A stretch of DNA of 64,000 nucleotides from the NCBI RefSeq assembly GCF_022808775.1, contig NZ_JAKZLA010000002.1:248001-312000 (forward strand), in the 5' to 3' direction. This document shows positions 8,506-15,638 of the stretch, piece after piece. The position numbers and the translations under genes are program-made. Positions within the stretch are counted from its first letter, which is position 1; the number at the start of each line of letters is the position of its first letter. The stretch is from Geothrix terrae (GTDB taxonomy: Bacteria; Acidobacteriota; Holophagae; Holophagales; Holophagaceae). Under the pieces are notes generated by a model. The model did no database searches. It was not told the origin of the DNA and saw only the letters and a program-made list of their open reading frames with translations.

Positions 8506-8931
8506 ATGCGCGTCATGGTCATGATCAAGGCGACTCAGCACACGGAGGCGGGCGTCCTCCCCGACGAGAAACTGCTGGCCGACATGGGCCGCTACAACGA
8601 TGAGCTGGTGAAGGCCGGCGTGATGCTGGCGGGGGAAGGGCTCCACCCCAGCTCGAAGGGCGTGCGGGTGCGGTTCTCCGGCGCAACGCGGACCGTGATC
8701 GACGGGCCCTTCACGGAGACGAAGGAGCTGATCGCCGGCTTCTGGCTCTGGCAGGTCCGGTCGATGGCCGAGGCCGTGGAATGGATCAAGCGCTGCCCCA
8801 ATCCCACCGGGGAGATGGCCGAGATCGAGCTCCGTCAGGTCTTCGAAGCCGAGGATTTCGGCCCTCAGTTCACCCCCGAGTTGCGGGAGCAGGAAGAACG
8901 CCTGCGCGCCCAGATCGCCCAGAAGGCCTAG
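8506..8931 (+). CDS. DGPF/YCII-domain protein (copy 2)
   Basis: A 141-residue protein, DGPF at residues 66-69 followed by TETKELIAGF. Two ATG codons lie close together (8500 and 8506). AAGGAGGA (8492-8499) overlaps the first, so the second has the proper spacing of about 7 nt and is taken as the start. It is longer than copy 1 owing to a charged C-terminal helix (REQEERLRAQIAQKA). Belongs to the same presumed transcript as its neighbours. Confidence 0.85.
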   Translation: MRVMVMIKATQHTEAGVLPDEKLLADMGRYNDELVKAGVMLAGEGLHPSSKGVRVRFSGATRTVIDGPFTETKELIAGFWLWQVRSMAEAVEWIKRCPNPTGEMAEIELRQVFEAEDFGPQFTPELREQEERLRAQIAQKA

Positions 8932-8975
8932 GCGCACCAGCCCCATCCCAGCCACGCCACCAAGGAGGGCATCCC

Positions 8976-9395
8976 ATGCCAAAAATGATTTTCGTGAACC
9001 TGCCCGTCACCGATCTCAAGACATCGATGGCGTTCTACACGTCCCTCGGCTTCACCAACAATCCCGTGTTCTCGGACGAGACGGCGGCCTGCATGGTCTG
9101 GAGCGAGGCCATCTACGTGATGCTCTTGACCCATGCCAAGTGGCGCACATTCACCACCCGGGCCATTCCCCAGCCAACCTCCAGCGAGGTGATGCTCGCC
9201 GTCTCATGCGAGAACCGCGAGGCGGTGGATGCGATGAACACCGCGGCAGCCGCGAATGGCGGGGTGTCTGACATCAACCCCATCCAGGATCTTGGTTTCA
9301 TGTACAGCCGCGATTTCACCGATCCTGACGGGCACGTCTGGGAGGCGGTGTGGATGGATCCGGCCGCGGTCCCCCATGAGAATCAGCCCAAATGA
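8976..9395 (+). CDS. VOC family (glyoxalase-like) protein
   Basis: A 139-residue vicinal-oxygen-chelate protein, beginning MPKMIFVNLPVTDLKTSMAFYTSLGF, a typical first beta-alpha unit (only landmarks matter: LPVTDL and FYTSLGF). The C-terminal half has SRDFTDPDGHVWEAVWMD, where the glutamate is the usual metal or substrate-site residue. AAGGAGG (8962-8968) fixes the ATG at 8976. The stop overlaps the next start by 4 bp (ATGA), indicating translational coupling. The substrate is not known. Confidence 0.83.
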   Translation: MPKMIFVNLPVTDLKTSMAFYTSLGFTNNPVFSDETAACMVWSEAIYVMLLTHAKWRTFTTRAIPQPTSSEVMLAVSCENREAVDAMNTAAAANGGVSDINPIQDLGFMYSRDFTDPDGHVWEAVWMDPAAVPHENQPK

Positions 9396-10006
9396 GAAAA
9401 CTCCGAATCATCGAACACATGTCGCTGGACGGCGTGATCCAGCATTCCGCCGATGACGACGATTTCCGCCACAGCGACTGGACCGTGCCTTATCGGACAC
9501 CTGCTGGCCGGGATGCCATGCTGGCGGCGTATGGCAAGAGCTTCGATCTGTTGCTTGGCCGCCGCACCTACGACATCTGGTCGGGCTTCTGGCCCAAGGC
9601 GCCGAGCAGCCCGATGGCGGACGGCCTCAATGCGGCCACAAAATATGTGGCGACCCACCGTCCGGGAAGCCTTGAGTGGGGCCCGTTCGAGGGCCTTGGG
9701 CCGGACCTCGTCAAGGGCGTTCGCCGCATCAAGGCACAGGACGGCCCGGACCTGATCCTCTCGGGCAGCTCCACGCTGACCTCGACGCTGCTCGAGCATG
9801 GGCTTGCGGATGAACTCCTGCTGGCCGTCTATCCGGTCTTGCTGGGCACGGGGAAGCGCTTCTTCTCGGAGGGAACCCCGCCACGTTCATTCGAGCTGGT
9901 CAGCACGAATGCATTCCCGTCCGGCATCATCTTCACGACTTACAAGGTCGCCGGGCCCTTGAAGACCTCCCCGGACCCCGCCGATCGACAGGAGGCGTCC
10001 AAATGA
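9392..10006 (+). CDS. dihydrofolate-reductase/RibD C-terminal family protein
   Basis: A 204-residue protein of the RibD-C/DHFR-like fold, often called YyaP/YwjB-like. It starts MRKLRIIEHMSLDGVIQ (the M-S-L-D-G landmark of the family). Further landmarks are LLLGRRTYDIW (about 52-62), ILSGSSTLTSTLLEHGLADEL (NADPH-binding region, about 125-145) and PVLLGTGKRFF. It overlaps both neighbours by 4 bp. Likely an NAD(P)H-dependent reductase of unknown substrate. Codon use here (9000-10480) looks somewhat less GC-biased than the flanking sigma-factor gene. Confidence 0.82.
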   Translation: MRKLRIIEHMSLDGVIQHSADDDDFRHSDWTVPYRTPAGRDAMLAAYGKSFDLLLGRRTYDIWSGFWPKAPSSPMADGLNAATKYVATHRPGSLEWGPFEGLGPDLVKGVRRIKAQDGPDLILSGSSTLTSTLLEHGLADELLLAVYPVLLGTGKRFFSEGTPPRSFELVSTNAFPSGIIFTTYKVAGPLKTSPDPADRQEASK

Positions 10007-10476
10007 GCAAGAACACGATTTGTCTCTGGTATGAGCGTGATGCAGAAGAAGCGGCCCGCTTCTACACAGAGACCTTCCCGCAGAGCCGTCTCGGAGCCAT
10101 CCACAAGGCCCCTTCGGACTATCCAGATGGAAAAGCCGGCGACACCCTGGTCGTGGAGTTCGTCGTCACCGGAATCCCGTGCATCGGATTGAACGGCGGG
10201 CCCCAGTTCAAGCACAGTGAGGCCTTTTCGTTCCAGATCGCGACGGAAGACCAGGAGGAGACGGATCGGTACTGGAACGCGATCGTCGGAAACGGCGGCC
10301 AGGAAAGTCAATGTGGTTGGTGTAAGGACAAGTGGGGCATCAGCTGGCAGATCACGCCCCGCATCCTGACCGACGCGATGGCCATGGGCGGCCCAGTCGC
10401 GAAGCGTGTATTCGAAGCCATGATGCCCATGAAGAAAATCGACATCGCTTCCATTGAAGCGGCCATACGGGGTTGA
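10003..10476 (+). CDS. PhnB-like VOC family protein
   Basis: A 157-residue protein of the PhnB/3-demethylubiquinone-methyltransferase-like VOC subgroup: ICLWYERDAEEAARFYTETF at the start, FIGLNGGP-type segment (CIGLNGGPQFKHSEAFSF) in the middle, and CGWCKDKWGISWQI towards the end, all characteristic. ATG overlaps the preceding stop (ATGA). Metal-binding residues of true glyoxalases are not obviously conserved. Part of the detoxification-like gene set with the ECF sigma factor. Confidence 0.83.
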   Translation: MSKNTICLWYERDAEEAARFYTETFPQSRLGAIHKAPSDYPDGKAGDTLVVEFVVTGIPCIGLNGGPQFKHSEAFSFQIATEDQEETDRYWNAIVGNGGQESQCGWCKDKWGISWQITPRILTDAMAMGGPVAKRVFEAMMPMKKIDIASIEAAIRG

Positions 10477-10575
10477 TATCCGCCTTCCGGCCAGCTTCGC
10501 CTCACGCCTTGCCCAATCAGGCTGAGGCCATTGCAGGAGGTTGCGGCCCGCGGGCGAAGCTGGTCTGATTCCCAT

Positions 10576-11853
10576 GTGACGACATCCGACACCCATCGAG
10601 CCATCGACGCCGTCTGGCGGATGGAATCCGCCCGGCTCATCGGGGGGCTCCTGCGGATGGTGCGCGATCTGGACCTGGCGGAGGAGCTCGCCCAGGATGC
10701 CCTCGTCGCCGCCCTCGAGCAGTGGCCCGGGACGGGGGTCCCGGAGAATCCCGGGGCCTGGCTCATGGCCACGGCCAAGCGCCGGGCCATCGACCGGCTG
10801 CGGCGGATCAAGCTGATGGAGCAGAAGCACGAGGCCCTGGGCCGGGAGCTCGAGGCCCAGCAGGAGACGGCCATGGGGGCCTTCGACGCCGAGCTGGACG
10901 ATCCCATCGGGGACGACCTGCTGCGGCTCATGTTCATCGCCTGCCATCCGCGGCTCCCGCCTGAGGCCAGGACCGCGCTCACCCTGCGGTTGCTGGGGGG
11001 CCTGACGACCGGGGAGATCGCCCGCGCCTTCCTCGTGCCGGAGCCCACCGTCGCGCAGCGCATCGTCCGGGCCAAGCGGATCCTGGCCGAGGTGCGGGTT
11101 CCCTTCGAAGGGCCCCGCGGGGCCGAGCTCCGCGACCGCCTGGACTCGGTGCTGGAGGTGATCTACCTCATCTTCAACGAGGGCTATTCGGCCACCGCCG
11201 GCGAGGACTGGATCCGGCCCGGGCTCTGCGAGGAGGCCCTGCGGCTCGGCCGCATCCTGGCCGGGCTGGTCCCGCGGGAACCGGAGGTCCACGGCCTGGT
11301 CGCCCTCCTGGAGATCCAGGCCTCCCGGCTGCGGGCGCGCGTGGGACCCGACGGCGAACCCATCCTCCTGCTCGACCAGGACCGCGGGCGGTGGGACCAG
11401 CTCCTCATCCGGCGCGGCCTGGAAGCCCTGGAGCGGGCCCTGGCGCTGGCCCAGGCGCTGGGTGGCCCCCCAGGGCCCTACACGCTGCAGGCGGCCATCG
11501 CCGGGTGCCACGCGCGCGCCCGCACGGCCGCCGACACCGACTGGGCGCGCATCGCCGCCCTCTATGGCGAGCTCGCCCACGTCACCCCCTCTCCCGTGGT
11601 GGAACTCAACCGCGCCGTGGCCCTCGGCATGGCCTTCGGCCCCGCGGTCGGGCTCGAGGCCGTGGAGGCGCTGGCTGCCGAGCCTTCGCTCAAGGGCTAC
11701 CACCTGCTCCCGAGCGTGCGCGGAGATCTGCTCGCCAAGCTCGGCCGTAAGGAGGAGGCGAAGGCAGCCTTCGAGCAAGCCGCCGCGCTCACCCGCAACG
11801 CCCGGGAACGCGGCTTCCTGCTCGAGCGGGCGGCGGCCTGCGGCGACGCGTGA
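10576..11853 (+). CDS. ECF42-type RNA polymerase sigma factor with C-terminal helical extension
   Basis: About 425 residues. Sigma region 2 spans roughly residues 8-75 (RDLDLAEELAQDALVAALEQWP, then PGAWLMATAKRRAIDRLRR) and region 4 about 110-170 (LTLRLLGGLTTGEIARAFLVPEPTVAQRIVRAKR). The long C-terminal half (about 190-420) is the DUF6596/TPR-like domain (IYLIFNEGYSA landmark) typical of ECF42 sigma factors, which pair with DGPF proteins. No anti-sigma gene is seen. I favour the GTG at 10576; a TTG at 10531 in frame is an alternative, and neither has an ideal ribosome-binding site. Confidence 0.87.
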   Translation: MTTSDTHRAIDAVWRMESARLIGGLLRMVRDLDLAEELAQDALVAALEQWPGTGVPENPGAWLMATAKRRAIDRLRRIKLMEQKHEALGRELEAQQETAMGAFDAELDDPIGDDLLRLMFIACHPRLPPEARTALTLRLLGGLTTGEIARAFLVPEPTVAQRIVRAKRILAEVRVPFEGPRGAELRDRLDSVLEVIYLIFNEGYSATAGEDWIRPGLCEEALRLGRILAGLVPREPEVHGLVALLEIQASRLRARVGPDGEPILLLDQDRGRWDQLLIRRGLEALERALALAQALGGPPGPYTLQAAIAGCHARARTAADTDWARIAALYGELAHVTPSPVVELNRAVALGMAFGPAVGLEAVEALAAEPSLKGYHLLPSVRGDLLAKLGRKEEAKAAFEQAAALTRNARERGFLLERAAACGDA

Positions 11854-11896
11854 CCACCCGGCCCGGATTCCGGACCCAACCTACCAGGAGCCTCCA

Positions 11897-12256
11897 ATGC
11901 CCTACATGCTGCTGATCATGGAACCCCGAGGACAACGCGCCGCCCGCGGCGAGGAGGCGGGCCGCGCCGTCTACGAGCGGATGCTGCGTTTTGCCGAGGA
12001 CCTCCAGGGCCGGGGCCTGCTCAAGCTCACCAGTTCGCTCCACTCCGACCACGAAGGGGTTCGCGTGGAGGTGCGGAACGGAAGGCCATCCCTGCTCGAC
12101 GGCCCCTTTGCCGAGTCCAAGGAGATGGTCGGCGGCTTCTTCTACCTCACCTGCCAGACCCGGGAGGAGGCGGTAACCATCGCCCTGGCCTGCCCCGCCG
12201 CCGAGTGGGCCACCGTCGAAGTGCGCGAGACCGGGCCCTGCTACGAAGGCGCCTGA
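11897..12256 (+). CDS. DGPF/YCII-domain protein (copy 3)
   Basis: A 119-residue protein with DGPF at residues 68-71 followed by AESKEMVGGF. It lies 43 bp after the sigma-factor gene, with AGGAG (11886-11890) before the ATG, the classic ECF42-DGPF neighbour arrangement. It is divergent from copies 1 and 2 outside the motif (MPYMLLIMEPRGQRAARG start). Probably the last gene of the cluster. Confidence 0.85.
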   Translation: MPYMLLIMEPRGQRAARGEEAGRAVYERMLRFAEDLQGRGLLKLTSSLHSDHEGVRVEVRNGRPSLLDGPFAESKEMVGGFFYLTCQTREEAVTIALACPAAEWATVEVRETGPCYEGA

Positions 12257-12360
12257 CGGCCGCGATCCCCGGTCCTTCGCCGGCCCGGACCCGCGGTTCG
12301 CCGGTTCGCTCCCCGGTAGGGGGGAACTCTCCCTAGATTGGAGACACCCCGGGAGATCCC

Positions 12361-13002
12361 ATGCCCCTGCAACCCCCTCCCCACCCTGGCTTCTTCGAGG
12401 TCCTGGCCACGCGCCGGGCCTACACGACCCTGCTCTACCTGCTGCTCACCCTGGTCACGGGCATCCTCGCCTTCACCTATGCGGTGACGGGACTGACCCT
12501 GAGCCTGGGCCTGGCCATCCTCATCATCGGCGTCCCGGTGGCGGTGGCCTTCCTGGCCGGCGCCCGCCTGCTCTCCGTGGCGGAGCTGCGCCTGTTGGGG
12601 GCGCTGGTGGGCGACGGAACCCCCGAGGCCCCGGCCCTGCTGCCGGGGGGCGAAGGGTGGCTGATCCGCACGAAGGCCCTGGTGGGCGATCCCCGCACCT
12701 GGACCAGCCTGCTCTACTTCGTGCTGCTGATGCCCCTGGGCACCGCCTACTTCACGCTGCTGGTCAGCCTCCTGACCACGAGCCTGGCCCTCCTGGCGGT
12801 GCCGGTGCTGCGCCTGCTGCATGTGGGCGGCAGCTTCACGGGCGATGTGGGCGGGGTGGTCTGGATCTCCGCCCACCCGGGCCTGGCGGTGGCCCTCTGC
12901 GGCCTGGCGGGCCTGGCCCTCCTGCCCCTCACCCTCCACCTGGCCCTGCTGCTGGGCCGCTTCCAGATCTGGCTGGCCCGCCACCTGCTGGTCCGCGCCT
13001 AA
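12361..13002 (+). CDS. sensor-domain membrane protein
   Basis: A 213-residue membrane protein with about four to five hydrophobic helices (about 24-48, 50-70, 115-150, 170-195). The start region (RRAYTTLLYLLLTLVTGILAF) and the GVPVAVAFLAGARLLSVAELR segment match the 'putative sensor' domain (PF13796) that often precedes histidine kinases in actinobacteria. Here it stands alone without a kinase domain. It is followed 9 bp later by a DUF4342 gene, so the two likely form one unit. Confidence 0.75.
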   Translation: MPLQPPPHPGFFEVLATRRAYTTLLYLLLTLVTGILAFTYAVTGLTLSLGLAILIIGVPVAVAFLAGARLLSVAELRLLGALVGDGTPEAPALLPGGEGWLIRTKALVGDPRTWTSLLYFVLLMPLGTAYFTLLVSLLTTSLALLAVPVLRLLHVGGSFTGDVGGVVWISAHPGLAVALCGLAGLALLPLTLHLALLLGRFQIWLARHLLVRA

Positions 13003-13011
13003 AGGAGTTCC

Positions 13012-13260
13012 ATGTCCATCCGCACCGAAGAATTCAAGCTCGAGGGTGGCAAGATCCTCGACAAGATCAAGGAGCTCATCCACCAGGGCAACATCCGGCG
13101 GATCACCCTGAAGAACGAGGAGGGGAAGACCCTCATCGAGATCCCCCTCACGGTGGGCGTGGTGGGCGCGGCCCTGCTGCCGGTGTTCGCCGCCGTGGGC
13201 GCCCTGGCCGCGGTGGTCACCCGCATGGTGATCGTGATCGAGAAGACCGAGGCGGACTGA
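13012..13260 (+). CDS. DUF4342 family protein
   Basis: An 82-residue protein whose N-terminal half (EEFKLEGGKILDKIKELIHQGNIRRI) and following beta-strand pair with glycine-rich hydrophobic helix (TVGVVGAALLPVFAAVGALAAV) match DUF4342. The hydrophobic helix suggests membrane association. AAAGGAG (13001-13007) precedes the ATG. Co-transcription with the sensor-domain gene is likely; function unknown. Confidence 0.8.
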   Translation: MSIRTEEFKLEGGKILDKIKELIHQGNIRRITLKNEEGKTLIEIPLTVGVVGAALLPVFAAVGALAAVVTRMVIVIEKTEAD

Positions 13261-13312
13261 GGCCTCAGGCCGCCTCCAGCAGCAGAGACGTCCCGGCCGC
13301 TCGCGGGGGCTT

Positions 13313-13663
13313 CTAGAGCGCCTGTTCCGCGACGGCGAGAACCTGCTCGGCGATGGCGAGGGGGTGGCCGGACAGCTCGATTCCGATGGACAGGTGGCCC
13401 CTCGGAACCGGCACGACCAGCTCGTAGAAATGGCCGTACCGGATGATGACCCAGTCGGCCCCCCCGCAGTCGATGTTGCCGCGCTGCGTGACGAGCTTCA
13501 GAAGGGTCGGGTTCACGATCAGTTCCTCGTACTTGTCGGATTCCGAACTGCTCGCGCCTTCAATGCCCGGGCGCTGGGCCGAGCCGTGAACGCCATCCAG
13601 GTAGGTGGCGACGTACCGGATCTCGGGAGCCAGTGCGAAAAGGCGTTCGATGAGCGTTGGCAT
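13313..13663 (-). CDS. conserved-looking protein of unknown function
   Basis: A 116-residue soluble protein; AAGGAGAA 6-12 nt before the ATG supports translation. The sequence (IRYVATYLDGVH, then LTQ-type strand WVIIRYGHFYELVVPVPRGHLSIGIEL) resembles small roadblock-like/profilin-fold proteins, but this is only an impression. It is divergent from the CGNR regulator gene and shares with it an 82-bp intergenic region that contains a perfect palindrome, so it may be controlled by that regulator. Confidence 0.55.
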   Translation of the reverse strand: MPTLIERLFALAPEIRYVATYLDGVHGSAQRPGIEGASSSESDKYEELIVNPTLLKLVTQRGNIDCGGADWVIIRYGHFYELVVPVPRGHLSIGIELSGHPLAIAEQVLAVAEQAL

Positions 13664-13702
13664 GGCGATTCTCCTTGGCCTTGGCCTTCAGCGGTGATAA
13701 TC

Positions 13703-13740
13703 GATTCTAACCTCTTGAGCACAATTTACAGGTTAGAATC
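13703..13740. promoter_or_regulatory. 11-bp inverted repeat, probable operator of the CGNR gene
   Basis: GATTCTAACCT at 13703-13713 and AGGTTAGAATC at 13730-13740 form a perfect inverted repeat with a 16-bp spacer (centre-to-centre 27 bp). The right arm contains TAGAAT, whose end lies 7 nt before the CGNR ATG and could be its -10 box. A protein bound here would block this promoter and probably the divergent one. Confidence 0.6.
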
Positions 13741-13745
13741 AAGCC

Positions 13746-14435
13746 ATGGACAACACGCCTCCCCCGTTGGATCAGGGCCCCTTCGAGTTGGCCGGAGGGG
13801 ACCTGTGCTTGGATTACGTCAACACCTGGGATGACCGTGGTCGTCCAGACACAGACAGACTGCAGGCCTATGCCCGACTCCTGGCCTTCGCCCGGCAGAC
13901 GGACCTCCTGGCCCCCGACGCGGCGGAAGCCCTGGCCGCCCAGGCCCTGGCCAGCCCGACCGCCGCGGAGGCCGCCCTCCACACCGCCCGGGCCCTCCGG
14001 GAGGCCCTGTACAGCCTCTTCTCGGCCCGGGCCCACGGGCGGGCGGTGCCCCCCGCAGACCTGGACGCCCTGAACCGGGCCCTCCGGGAGGCCCTGCCCC
14101 ACCTCTGCCTGGTCTGGGACGCAGCCTCTCCCGCCTGGCACTGGCGGGAGATGGAGCGGCACCTCACGGCCCCCCTCTGGCCCATCGCCCGGGCCGCGGC
14201 GGACCTGCTGACCGCGGAGGAGCCGGCCCCGGTCCGGGAGTGCGGAGGCTCGCAGTGCACCTGGCTGTTCCTGGACCTCAGTCGCGGCCGCTCCCGCCGC
14301 TGGTGCTCGATGACCAGCTGCGGCAACCGGGAGAAGGCCCGCCGCCACTACCACCGCGTCCGGAAGCAGAACCCGGCGTCCGCAGGCGGCCCCGCGCGAG
14401 GATCAGGCCCGGCCGCCGGGGCGCCCCTCGATTGA
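13746..14435 (+). CDS. CGNR zinc-finger / ABATE domain transcriptional regulator
   Basis: A 229-residue protein. The N-terminal ABATE stress-response domain spans about residues 10-150 (LCLDYVNTWDDR landmark), and the C-terminal CGNR zinc finger about 163-205: C-x4-C spacing then WLFLDLSRGRSRRWCSM and SCGNREKARRHY, with four cysteines for zinc. Such proteins are putative DNA-binding regulators. A perfect palindrome directly upstream suggests autoregulation. The start is probably leaderless. The last residues after RKQNP are low-complexity and may not matter. Confidence 0.85.
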   Translation: MDNTPPPLDQGPFELAGGDLCLDYVNTWDDRGRPDTDRLQAYARLLAFARQTDLLAPDAAEALAAQALASPTAAEAALHTARALREALYSLFSARAHGRAVPPADLDALNRALREALPHLCLVWDAASPAWHWREMERHLTAPLWPIARAAADLLTAEEPAPVRECGGSQCTWLFLDLSRGRSRRWCSMTSCGNREKARRHYHRVRKQNPASAGGPARGSGPAAGAPLD

Positions 14436-14514
14436 TGACATGCGAATCTTCTTGATTTCCCGAAGGGGCGATGGAAGGATGGGCCGCCTTTCCCTTTCCC
14501 CTCAGGAGACCCTC

Positions 14515-15114
14515 ATGAAAAAGACCCTCGCGCTCGCCCTGCTCCTCGGCGCCCCCCTCGCGGCCCAGACCTTCGAGGTGGGGCTCTTCATCGGGCAGCA
14601 GCAGTACCCCTCGCCCCACATGGACGTGGCGCCTGGCACCACGCTGCGGCTGGAGGCGGACAACAAGACCGTCGTCGGCGCCCGCTTCGGCTACTCGGTG
14701 GTGGACTTCGGCCCCGTCCTGCTCCAGCTCACCGCCGGCTACCAGCCGGAATCCAAGTCCACCCTCAAGGCCACCCTGGGCGGCACGCCCATGGCCGAGG
14801 GCGAGCTGAAGCAGAGCCACTGGTCGGCCGGGGCCATGTTCAACTTCAAGGCCGTCATCGCCGTGGGCGCGGGCCTGGAGTTCCGCTCCGAATCCCTGAA
14901 GGAGGCCGGCGGCGATAGCACCACCTACAACCGCGTGTGGGCCCGCGTGAACGCCGGGTACGCCTTCCCCAGCCCCCTGGTGAAGCCCTTCATCGGCGTC
15001 GAGGCCGCCTTCCCCCTCAGCTCCAAGAGCAACGACTTCGCCTCCACGGCGGACCTGCTGAAGAGCCTCGCCCCCAAGAGCCAGATCGGCATCTACGCCG
15101 GCATCCGGTTCTGA
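14515..15114 (+). CDS. outer-membrane beta-barrel protein
   Basis: A 199-residue protein with a signal peptide (MKKTLALALLLGAPLAAQ, cleavage after AAQ). The mature part has alternating strands ending in ...IGIYAGIRF, with a terminal phenylalanine typical of outer-membrane barrels. About eight strands fit the length. AGGAGA precedes the ATG at 14515; an upstream in-frame codon at 14440 lacks support. Function unknown. A strong GC hairpin follows the stop. Confidence 0.75.
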   Translation: MKKTLALALLLGAPLAAQTFEVGLFIGQQQYPSPHMDVAPGTTLRLEADNKTVVGARFGYSVVDFGPVLLQLTAGYQPESKSTLKATLGGTPMAEGELKQSHWSAGAMFNFKAVIAVGAGLEFRSESLKEAGGDSTTYNRVWARVNAGYAFPSPLVKPFIGVEAAFPLSSKSNDFASTADLLKSLAPKSQIGIYAGIRF

Positions 15115-15131
15115 CTGCGTCCGAGTCGCCT

Positions 15132-15158
15132 GGGCCCGGCGGCGCTCCCGCCGGGCCC
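15132..15158 (+). terminator. GC-rich hairpin after the beta-barrel gene
   Basis: GGGCCCGGCGG at 15132-15142 and its perfect complement CCGCCGGGCCC at 15148-15158, with a 5-nt loop, 18 bp after the stop. Only two T residues follow, so it is a weak intrinsic terminator or an RNA-stabilising hairpin. Confidence 0.5.
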
Positions 15159-15166
15159 TTCCGGCC

Positions 15167-15220
15167 ATGCTGGGACCGGGGGGCACCCCGGCTATGCTGG
15201 GGCCGGGAGGCCCACCAGCC
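15167..15220 (+). repeat. 27-bp tandem duplication upstream of VOC gene
   Basis: Two imperfect 27-bp units, 15167-15193 and 15194-15220, both starting ATGCTGGG and both in frame with the gene at 15221. Because 27 is a multiple of three, each unit provides an alternative in-frame ATG, which would add 9 or 18 residues (MLGPGGTPA-type). The start at 15221 is preferred on protein similarity. Confidence 0.55.
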
Positions 15221-15625
15221 ATGCGCATCCTCGCCCTCGACCACCTGGTCCTCCGCGTCACTGATCTGGAGGCCATGACCGCTTTCTACACACGGGTGAT
15301 CGGCCTGGGGCTCGACCGGCAGGTGCCCGACCTGGGGCTCGTCCACCTCCGGGCGGGGCGCTCCATGCTCGACCTGGTCTCCGTGGGCGGGAAGCTGGGC
15401 GCCTCCGGCGGTGCGGCGCCGGGCGCGGAGGGCCGCAACCAGGACCACTTCTGCCTGCGCATCGATCCCTTCGACGAGGCCGCCCTTCGGGCCCGCTTCG
15501 CCGCCCATGGCATCGAGCTGAGCGAGGTTCATGACAACTACGGGGCCGAAGGCACCGGCCCGTCCGTCTACCTCCGGGACCCGGAGGGCAACGTGATCGA
15601 GCTGAAGGGGCCCTCGGCGGACTGA
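15221..15625 (+). CDS. VOC family (glyoxalase/dioxygenase-like) protein
   Basis: A 134-residue protein with a full VOC module. LDHLVLRVTDLEAMTAFYTRV at the start carries the first metal-ligand histidine (His7). DHFCLRID (about 75-82) carries the second, and YLRDPEGNVIEL (about 118-129) the glutamate. With all three ligands it could be an active metal-dependent lyase, dioxygenase or fosfomycin-type enzyme. Two upstream in-frame ATGs arise from a tandem duplication. It is convergent with the acyl-CoA synthetase gene, 13 bp away. Confidence 0.83.
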   Translation: MRILALDHLVLRVTDLEAMTAFYTRVIGLGLDRQVPDLGLVHLRAGRSMLDLVSVGGKLGASGGAAPGAEGRNQDHFCLRIDPFDEAALRARFAAHGIELSEVHDNYGAEGTGPSVYLRDPEGNVIELKGPSAD

Positions 15626-15638
15626 GCGCGGGCGGGGT

